Assembly (NCBI GenBank): GCA_031552535.1 | Contig: JAVBMJ010000033.1 | Span: 1 to 19,746 of the forward strand | Length of the DNA: 19,746 nt | Reading direction: 5' to 3' | Origin: JAVBMJ01 sp031552535 | Lineage (GTDB): Bacteria > Bacteroidota > Bacteroidia > Bacteroidales > Rikenellaceae | In this document: positions 1-5,248 of the stretch, piece after piece | Layout of the letters: every line of letters begins with the position of its first letter | How positions within the stretch are numbered: position 1 is the first letter of the stretch | The notes under the pieces: generated by a model | Databases searched by the model: none | The model's input: the letters and a program-made list of their open reading frames with translations, nothing else | What the model was told of the DNA's origin: nothing | Position numbers and translations under genes: made by a program

Positions 1-112
1 CCGCCCAGTCGATCTTGCCGGCTAACCGGTAAAGAGGATGCTGCTGCGAAAGCTGGTCTGACAACTCGAAAAACAGAGAACTCTGGTCGCGATCCTTTTC
101 CTTTTTCAACAT
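1..112 (-). CDS. Insertion-sequence transposase, N-terminal fragment (cut by window edge)
   Basis: The minus strand reads open from an ATG at 112 to the left edge, giving 37 codons starting MLKKEKDRDQSSLFFELSDQ and continuing with HPLYRLAGKIDW. The pattern of a lysine-rich start, a short 'SLF' stretch, then HPLYxLAxKIDW is what I know from the N-termini of IS5/IS4-like DDE transposases in Bacteroidota. The catalytic residues would lie beyond the window, so the family assignment rests on this short match. The element's end should lie in the AT-rich 113-228 stretch; I could not define its terminal repeat. Confidence 0.5.
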   Translation of the reverse strand, partial: MLKKEKDRDQSSLFFELSDQLSQQHPLYRLAGKIDWA

Positions 113-228
113 GGCAAATTCTGCAAGGTTTATGCACTAAAAATACGATTTTCTGCAGATATTTCCAAATATTCAGATGATTAATATATTGAATAATAAT
201 GCGTTGAACGATTCTAAGGGGCGACTAG

Positions 229-380
229 TTAGAGCTTGTTTGAATTTTCTCATCGAAGGTTTCCGATGATTTTTGAGGTGAAATAAGGCGAATAGTGGTT
301 CTATTTAACTAATTTCAGCGAAAAAAAGCGCGGAAAAGGATCGAAAAAAACGAGAATGAGAAAATTCAAACAAGCTCTAA
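229..380. repeat. Family A MITE-like element, copy 1
   Basis: A 152-bp ORF-free element is bounded by perfect 25-bp inverted repeats at 229-253 and 356-380 (outer end TTAGAGCTTGTTTGAA). A TA dinucleotide flanks the GAGC/GCTC ends on both sides, consistent with TA target duplication. Read on the minus strand, its interior resembles the elements at 9789-9954 and 15104-15421, sharing a GCGCTTTTT stretch, GTTAAATAG, CTATTCGCCT and AAAAATCATCGG. It has no coding capacity, so any movement would need a transposase in trans. Confidence 0.8.
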
Positions 381-691
381 ATGTTTGCTTCCCTATGGCA
401 AGGAGTTGCGAATTACTTTTATGGCTATTTTAGGTAATATCAAGATGCGCCCCAGCATGGCTTTCGAACAAGTTCGACGCTCTGAAGTGGTTTTCACTAT
501 ATTCCCAAGGGAAATTCAGACAGACTCCTGTTGTTGCAAATAACTCTCATTTGAGTGCCGGACGCACAATATCTTACGACCTGACTTTGCACCACATCAG
601 CGATGGTAGATATCGGCCGAACCCCGGCTTCCTCCAGCCCGGTCCTGTCTTTCGCCACAGAATACGGATAACCCAACCGGAATAAGAAGTG
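381..691. other. Gene-free stretch with a solo family D repeat end
   Basis: I see no convincing gene here. Positions 508-527 (AGGGAAATTCAGACAGACTC) closely match the right end of the family D element upstream of argS (10095-10116), including ACAGACTCC, and a small TTCCCAAGGGAA palindrome overlaps it. I find no matching left end, so it looks like a relic. The rest lies downstream of the methyltransferase stop and shows no clear terminator. Confidence 0.4.
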
Positions 692-1468
692 TCACAGCGG
701 CTTTTCCGCCACGAAAAACAGGTCGAAGCAACCGTCGCCGGCAGGAGCGAAATAGTAGTCCGACATGGCAATTTCCGAGGTGAGGCGACGGTTGGCGATC
801 AACAGGCGGCGGCGGTTCATGCGGTTGAGTATGTCGTAGGGGATGCGCAACATCCATCCAGGCAGGTTGTGTTGAAGGTCGAAAACATCGAAACGGGTGA
901 CAGACTCCACCGCCCGGCGGTTCTTCTCGTAATAAGACATCACTTTGTCGTTGCCGAATACCCCCAGTGCCTCAACTATATTCAAGCGGCTGCTTATAAG
1001 GTTTTTGAACTGGTCGACAGTATACTCACGCACATGCCACGGATTACGCGTCAACGACATTTTGCGGTTGGGCGTCGTAATCACCAGCCGCCCCCCGGGG
1101 CGCAGCACGCGTTCGACTTCGCGGATAAATTCGAGGTCCTCGTCGATATGTTCTATGACCTGGAATGTGATCACATAGTCGAAACTGCCCGAAGCGATCC
1201 CCGTGAACGGAGGTACCGTCAGTTTGACATATTCCACGTTGTCGTAATCGCTCAACTCCGAGGCGGGTTCGAATTTGTCGACGGTCATATATCCTTGGGT
1301 ATGAGGCGACACTATGGCTATGCCATAGCCGTTACCCGTGCCGATCTCCAGAACTTTGCCCGACACGATCTCCGCGGCGCGGTAATAGGCCAGCTGAGAC
1401 CGCTGGAAAACATAATTGTCTGACAGATCTTTAGCCGAAACCCGCTCGGCACTCGCAATATTCCTCAT
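692..1468 (-). CDS. Class I SAM-dependent methyltransferase (Methyltransf_11 type)
   Basis: This 258-residue protein should transfer a methyl group from S-adenosylmethionine to an unknown acceptor in the cytoplasm. The SAM-binding glycine motif is VLEIGTGNGYG near residue 40, followed by an acidic residue at the end of strand 2 (TVDKFEP). The sequence FDYVITFQVIEHI matches motif II and VERVLRPGGRLVITTPN matches motif III. There is no signal peptide or membrane segment. The frame stays open upstream to a TTG at 1513, but I chose the ATG at 1468 because the sequence from MRNIASAERV onward looks like the family's N-terminus and the extension does not. The gene follows murB on the same strand but is separated by about 210 bp of tandem repeats, so co-transcription is doubtful. 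Methyltransferases of this type often act on small molecules, quinones or glycans; the substrate cannot be inferred here. Confidence 0.85.
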   Translation of the reverse strand: MRNIASAERVSAKDLSDNYVFQRSQLAYYRAAEIVSGKVLEIGTGNGYGIAIVSPHTQGYMTVDKFEPASELSDYDNVEYVKLTVPPFTGIASGSFDYVITFQVIEHIDEDLEFIREVERVLRPGGRLVITTPNRKMSLTRNPWHVREYTVDQFKNLISSRLNIVEALGVFGNDKVMSYYEKNRRAVESVTRFDVFDLQHNLPGWMLRIPYDILNRMNRRRLLIANRRLTSEIAMSDYYFAPAGDGCFDLFFVAEKPL

Positions 1469-1519
1469 TCCCGTTTCTGCTTTATATGGTAGTGTATGCT
1501 CCACGCATGGCAATATTTA

Positions 1520-1649
1520 AAGACGCTGTGCGCCCAGGAGAAGTAGTGTTTCCTGAGCAAGTAATGTCAAAAGACGCTGTGCGCCCGTCCGGGTCGACTC
1601 TTGCTCTGCGCAAAGTAATGCCAGAAGACGCTGTGCGCCCGTCCGGGTA
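1520..1649. repeat. Three tandem direct repeats, period 51-54 bp
   Basis: The 16-mer AAGACGCTGTGCGCCC occurs exactly at 1520-1535, 1571-1586 and 1625-1640. Copies 2 and 3 continue identically with GTCCGGGT, and each is preceded by AAGTAATGYCA. The periods are 51 and 54 bp. The array fills the gap between the murB stop and the methyltransferase start. It is too short and too irregular for a CRISPR. It may be a small intergenic tandem-repeat locus; its function is unknown. Confidence 0.8.
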
Positions 1650-1677
1650 AGTTACAGCCTGCTGTGAAGAAATGTAA

Positions 1678-2688
1678 CTAAAGGAAGTTCACCTCTTTCT
1701 GTATCACTATGCCGAACCTGTCGTAAACCGCTCCGGCGACGGCATCGGCCAGTACCGCTATCTCGCCGCCCGTGGCACCGCCCAGGTTGATCAACACCAG
1801 TGCCTGCGCCCCGTGGACCGCGGCACGGCCCAGGACGCGCCCCTTCCATCCCGCCATCTCGATGAGCCAGCCCGCGGCCAGCTTAACACCACTGCCCGAA
1901 GGATCCGGGTAAACCGGCATCGAAGGATACTGCTCCCGGAGAGTGCCGGCGATCTCCGGCGTGACAACAGGGTTTTTGAAAAAACTACCCGCATTGCCAA
2001 GTTCCTTAGGATCGGGCAATTTGCTTTGTCGAATGGCTATCACTGCGTTACGTATGTTCTCCAACGACATCCCTCCCCGAGCCTCGACCGCACAACCCAG
2101 AGCCCCGTACTCAAGTTTCGGACGCGGCTGCCTCCACAATTCGATATTGACCGCCGTTATCACCACCTTGCCTTTCAGGTCGCGTTTGAACACACTGTCG
2201 CGGTAACCGAATCCGCAGTGCGCCGCCGCAAGTGTAAGCATGTTTCCCGTATCTACGCAGAACATCTCCACCGACACGGCCACATCCTTGAACTCGACGC
2301 CGTAGGCGCCGATGTTCTGCACCGGAGCTGCACCGGCGTATCCCGGGATCAACGACAGGTTCTCTATACCCCAAAGTCCCTGTGAAACACTCCACGCCAC
2401 GACATCGTCCCACTCCTCGCCCGCCTCGACACGCACCGACACCGTGTCGGCGCCAGTGGCGGTCACAGCGATCCCTTTGCCCACCGGATGCACAAGCGTA
2501 CCATCGAAATCATTTGTAAACAATATGTTGTTACCTCCGCTGAGAACCTCCCAACGGCCGTTACCAATACCTGCAAAAATGCCGGGCAGATCATCCGGAG
2601 AATCGAACGAAACCAAACGCCGCGCTACAGCCCCGACACCGAAGCTGTTCATCGCCGACAAACATACATCTTCGCAACTCAAAATCAT
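1678..2688 (-). CDS. murB: UDP-N-acetylenolpyruvoylglucosamine reductase (MurB, type I)
   Basis: MurB reduces UDP-GlcNAc-enolpyruvate to UDP-N-acetylmuramate with NADPH and bound FAD, the second committed step of peptidoglycan precursor synthesis in the cytoplasm. The 336-residue protein has the FAD-binding stretch VLSGGNNILF (48-57) and GIENLSLIPGYAGAAPVQNIGAYG (starting near 107). The catalytic residues of the E. coli enzyme (Arg159, Ser229, Glu325) have clear counterparts: Arg163 in GYRDS, Ser235 in GNAGSFFKNP and Glu332 in KEVNF. Length and the GYRDSVFK insert fit type I (E. coli-like) MurB. The start at 2688 is supported by a promoter box ending only five bases upstream of the ATG, which suggests a leaderless or nearly leaderless mRNA. 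It appears complete. Confidence 0.96.
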   Translation of the reverse strand: MILSCEDVCLSAMNSFGVGAVARRLVSFDSPDDLPGIFAGIGNGRWEVLSGGNNILFTNDFDGTLVHPVGKGIAVTATGADTVSVRVEAGEEWDDVVAWSVSQGLWGIENLSLIPGYAGAAPVQNIGAYGVEFKDVAVSVEMFCVDTGNMLTLAAAHCGFGYRDSVFKRDLKGKVVITAVNIELWRQPRPKLEYGALGCAVEARGGMSLENIRNAVIAIRQSKLPDPKELGNAGSFFKNPVVTPEIAGTLREQYPSMPVYPDPSGSGVKLAAGWLIEMAGWKGRVLGRAAVHGAQALVLINLGGATGGEIAVLADAVAGAVYDRFGIVIQKEVNFL

Positions 2689-2693
2689 AGCCG

Positions 2694-2701
2694 CAAATGT
2701 A
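2694..2701 (-). promoter_or_regulatory. Bacteroidota -7 promoter box of murB
   Basis: TACATTTG on the minus strand matches the Bacteroidota -7 consensus TAnnTTTG. Its last base is five bases before the murB ATG, so transcription would start at or very near the start codon. No good -33 TTTG is seen; that region is occupied by a family A repeat end. Confidence 0.6.
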
Positions 2702-2728
2702 CTAAGAAACTGTTTAAAATATTAATCT
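2701..2728. repeat. Solo end of a family A repeat, in the murB promoter region
   Basis: The sequence CTAAGAAACTGTTTAAAATA and the following TTAATCTT match the left end of the family A copy at 9789-9816 almost base for base. No opposite family A end is found before thiC, so this is a lone end or remnant. It lies immediately upstream of the murB -7 box. Confidence 0.6.
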
Positions 2729-2730
2729 TA

Positions 2731-2959
2731 CCCGTTGTGCATTTAGAAAAACGAGGCATTAAAGTTTCATTTGCATGAAAATCAGCTTTGTAAAACAAAG
2801 CTGTCGGCCCGCAGCCACCCGGCGCGGAGGGCCGAATATCTCGCTTTGGCTACGATATTCATTCTCCGCTGGCTGCGATCCGAGACCACAATGCGGGCAT
2901 ATGTCTTTGTCCCAAATGTTTGCAAAACAGACCTCGTCACATTATAAATGCACAACTGG
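2731..2959. repeat. Element E: palindromic intergenic element between thiC and murB
   Basis: The arms CCCGTTGTGCATTTA (2731-2745) and TAAATGCACAACTGG (2945-2959) are inverted repeats with one mismatch in the outer part, and the similarity continues inward through ACGAGG/CCTCGT. The interior holds a perfect 9-bp hairpin with an AAA loop (CAGCTTTGT, 2783-2803) and a further imperfect palindrome (CGCAGCCA ... TGGCTGCG). There is no gene inside. The right boundary coincides with the thiC stop codon, so it could also serve as the thiC 3' end. Confidence 0.6.
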
Positions 2960-4492
2960 TTAATCTTGTTCTTTTCTTATCGACCGCGTTATCTTCATGG
3001 CGCAGAAATCGGGGCCGCACATGGCGCAATGGTCGGGATCGGTACCTTCGTCGTGCAGCATCTCACGGTGGAGCGCGGCGGCCCGCGGCGGGTCGAACGA
3101 CAGGTTGAACTGGTCGCGCCACCGGAATCCGTAGCGGGCACGGCTCATCTCCAGGTCGTGGGCTATGGCGGCCGCATTCCCACGGGCAATATCGGCCGCA
3201 TGAGCCGCTATCTTGAACGTCACCACAGCCTCGCGCACATCGTCGCGGTTGGGCAGCGAAAGATGCTCTTTGGCAGTCACATAGCACAACATCGACGCGC
3301 CCTGAGCCGCGATCATCGCTCCGCCGATAGCGGCCGTGATGTGGTCATAACCGGCCCCGGCATCGGTGACCAGCGGCCCTAAGGTATAGAATGGAGCCCC
3401 GTGGCACAGCCGCTCTTCGAGTTCCATATTCTCGGCAATGCGGTTCATAGGTACATGGCCCGGACCCTCGATGATGACCTGCACCCCGCGGTCCCACGCC
3501 TGCAGGGTCAACTCGCCCAGCGCTTCCAGTTCGCCGTACTGCGCACGGTCGCACGCGTCGGCCAGCGATCCGGGACGCAACCCGTCGCCCAACGACACAG
3601 CTACATCGTAAGAGGCCAGGATATCGCATATCTCCTTGAAGCGGGTGTAGAGGAAATTCTCGCAGTTATTGATCTTCATCCACTTGGCAAGTATCGATCC
3701 CCCGCGAGAAACTATACCCGTGGTACGCTCCAGGGCCGCGGGCAAATGATGGCGCAACAGTCCGGCATGGATCGTGAAATAGTCAACCCCCTGTTCGGCC
3801 TGCTCGACGAGCGTGTCGCGGTATAGCTCCCATGTCAGGTTCTCCACCCTGCCGCCCGCCTTTTCCAACGCCTGGTAGATGGGCACCGTACCTATCGGCA
3901 CCGGCGAATTGCGGATTATAGCCTCGCGTATCTCATGAATGCCGCTGCCCGTCGAGAGATCCATCACCGTGTCGGCACCCCAGCGCACCGACCACAGGGC
4001 CTTCTCAATCTCCTCGTCCACCCCCGTAGAAAGGGCCGAATTGCCTATATTGGAGTTGATCTTAACCAGATAACGGCTCCCGATGATCATCGGCTCGGCC
4101 TCGGGGTGGTTGCGGTTCGCCGGAATCACCGCACGTCCCGCCGCAATGTCGTCGCACACCATTTGCGGCGTTACCGGTCCATCGGCACCCAGATTCTCCC
4201 TTAGTGCCACATATTCCATCTCGGGCGTGATGCTGCCCCGCAGCGCATGCCAGCGCTGGGTGTGAAAGCCGACCCCGTCTTTTCGCCATTCCTCGCGCAG
4301 ACGCGGCAAACCTGCCCTCAGATCGGGCTCAAAACCCGGATCTGTATAACGGCCCGTAGTGTCGTAAACATTAACCCCGCCGCCACTCTGCAGATCAACC
4401 CGCCGCATGCCGACCTCAACACCGTGAAGCGGCCCGCGGACGTAAACCTTACGCGATCCATAACGCGCAAAATCAAATAAATCCCTATCCAT
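2960..4492 (-). CDS. thiC: Phosphomethylpyrimidine synthase ThiC
   Basis: ThiC is a radical-SAM-type [4Fe-4S] enzyme that rearranges aminoimidazole ribotide to hydroxymethylpyrimidine phosphate, the pyrimidine half of thiamine. The 510-residue protein carries the family hallmarks: MEYVALREN, INSNIGNSA, DLSTGSGIHEIR, NSPVPIGTVPIYQAL, SRGGSILAKWM, SLGDGLRPGS, EGPGHVP and HLSLPN. The cluster-binding CX2CX4C motif is Cys489, Cys492 and Cys497 in CAMCGPDFC. The ATG at 4492 is supported by a Shine-Dalgarno-like GGAGGG ending eight bases upstream. The gene stands alone, without the thiS/thiE/thiG/thiH neighbours often found with it. It is controlled by a TPP riboswitch about 360 nt upstream, with repeat DNA in between. 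Its last residues (SIRKEQD) come from sequence (TTAATCTTGTTCTTTT) that also occurs in the family A repeat at 9809. Confidence 0.96.
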   Translation of the reverse strand: MDRDLFDFARYGSRKVYVRGPLHGVEVGMRRVDLQSGGGVNVYDTTGRYTDPGFEPDLRAGLPRLREEWRKDGVGFHTQRWHALRGSITPEMEYVALRENLGADGPVTPQMVCDDIAAGRAVIPANRNHPEAEPMIIGSRYLVKINSNIGNSALSTGVDEEIEKALWSVRWGADTVMDLSTGSGIHEIREAIIRNSPVPIGTVPIYQALEKAGGRVENLTWELYRDTLVEQAEQGVDYFTIHAGLLRHHLPAALERTTGIVSRGGSILAKWMKINNCENFLYTRFKEICDILASYDVAVSLGDGLRPGSLADACDRAQYGELEALGELTLQAWDRGVQVIIEGPGHVPMNRIAENMELEERLCHGAPFYTLGPLVTDAGAGYDHITAAIGGAMIAAQGASMLCYVTAKEHLSLPNRDDVREAVVTFKIAAHAADIARGNAAAIAHDLEMSRARYGFRWRDQFNLSFDPPRAAALHREMLHDEGTDPDHCAMCGPDFCAMKITRSIRKEQD

Positions 4493-4499
4493 AGCTTTT

Positions 4500-4505
4500 C
4501 CCTCC
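4500..4505 (-). promoter_or_regulatory. Shine-Dalgarno-like site of thiC
   Basis: The minus strand reads GGAGGGAAAAGCT directly before the thiC ATG. Such a strong site is uncommon among the genes of this window. Its presence would allow riboswitch control at translation as well as transcription. Confidence 0.55.
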
Positions 4506-4623
4506 AGGAAACTATTTAATTTTCCATAAGAAATTTAAACCGTTTCTTAAAAACAGGCACAACTACAGGGGCAATAATCGACACTCCTAAATTAGTAGAA
4601 AGGATCGTTTTTCTTATACAGTT

Positions 4624-4834
4624 TTCAACTGCGACTTTCTTTCGAGAAAGTCGCCCAAAGAACTTTAATCATTTACTTTGCTGCGACCTTATAGCTATTT
4701 GATTATGGGCATAAAACCCGATTGATTCGTTGATAACCAAGGGCTTTATGCCCATAATCAAATATCTGCAAAATCAGAGCGAGGTAGGGATTGAAGGTTT
4801 TTGCGCCGCTTTTTCCTCAAAAAAGCGGCAGTTC
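4624..4834. repeat. Family C composite hairpin element in the thiC leader
   Basis: The element has three parts. The left hairpin at 4631-4654 is a perfect 10-bp stem with a TTCG loop (GCGACTTTCT). The central palindrome has 23-bp arms with one mismatch at 4697-4719 and 4741-4763 (ATTTGATTATGGGC) around a 21-nt loop. The right hairpin at 4805-4829 has a 10-bp stem (GCCGCTTTTT). The outer sequences TTCAACTGC and GCAGTTCAA are also inverted. The left and right hairpins are related to each other in inverted orientation and to the hairpin at 9532-9556. The element lies between the TPP aptamer and thiC. Confidence 0.65.
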
Positions 4835-4855
4835 AAGGCTGCATAGAGAAACCGA

Positions 4856-4942
4856 TCTCCCTGCTTCGGCATTATCCGTACAGGTTTTGCGGGTCTGATC
4901 TCAGCCACGCCTGATTTTATATCCGGCGCAGCACCCCTTAAG
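4856..4942 (-). promoter_or_regulatory. TPP riboswitch (THI element) upstream of thiC
   Basis: The minus strand shows the conserved TPP aptamer cores in order: GGGGTGCTGCG, then GGCTGAGATCAGACCC, AACCTGT, GGATAATGCCG and AGCAGGGAG. CTGAGA binds the pyrimidine of TPP and the GGATAATGCC stretch forms the pyrophosphate-binding side. A -7 promoter box lies about 11 bases upstream of the aptamer, so the aptamer is at the very 5' end of the transcript. Bound TPP should lower thiC expression. The expression platform is unclear because a repeat element occupies most of the 360 nt between the aptamer and the gene. Confidence 0.93.
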
Positions 4943-4952
4943 ACAGATCTGA

Positions 4953-4960
4953 CAAAGGTA
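4953..4960 (-). promoter_or_regulatory. -7 promoter box of the thiC riboswitch transcript
   Basis: TACCTTTG on the minus strand fits the Bacteroidota TAnnTTTG box. The predicted start of transcription, about seven bases downstream, falls just before the TPP aptamer. No convincing -33 box is visible. Confidence 0.55.
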
Positions 4961-4963
4961 GGC

Positions 4964-5172
4964 ATAATTACCGGAAAGCGGAAGCGATTCCGGGTTGAAT
5001 TCTATCCGCTTTTTGCGTGAAAATATCGTTAGATAGAACTCCGCTGTTCTCCTCTATTTTCAAGAGGCTTTAAAAGTGATGCGCAGCATCCTGATTTGAG
5101 CGCCGGTTTAGCCGCCCAGCGGCGAGCGGTACAGGATCATCCGGCACCCAGGGGTTTAAATAGTTTCTTATA
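4964..5172 (-). repeat. Family D repeat upstream of the thiC promoter
   Basis: Positions 5006-5024 (CCGCTTTTTGCGTGAAAAT) are the exact reverse complement of 10051-10069 in the family D element before argS, and similarity continues for roughly 40 bp on the inner side. Relative to the downstream gene the two copies have the same orientation. The outer limits are uncertain: the thiC-distal end may be TAAGAAACTATTTAAA at 5157-5172. Both copies stop within about 60 bp of the -7 box. Confidence 0.5.
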
Positions 5173-5173
5173 C

Positions 5174-5221
5174 TGCAAATGGAAGCTCCCCGCCGTAGTA
5201 AGCGGGGAGCTTCCATTTGCA
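5174..5221. terminator. Perfect 20-bp stem-loop after the POT transporter gene
   Basis: The arms 5174-5193 and 5202-5221 (core GGAAGCTCCCCGC) are perfectly complementary around the 8-nt loop CGTAGTAA. It lies 28 bp past the transporter stop codon. There is no T-run on either side, so it is not a textbook intrinsic terminator. It may instead stabilise the 3' end of the mRNA. Confidence 0.6.
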
Positions 5222-5248
5222 TATAAACCCTGATAAGGGATAAAGGTG

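Noticed and set aside
689..1423. 244-codon plus-strand frame over the methyltransferase
   Set aside because: The minus strand encodes clear SAM-binding motifs, while the plus-strand product has no recognisable domain.
1520..1649. Possible CRISPR array
   Set aside because: There are only three repeats, with a 16-24 bp repeat core, partly conserved 'spacers' and no cas genes, so it is a tandem repeat.
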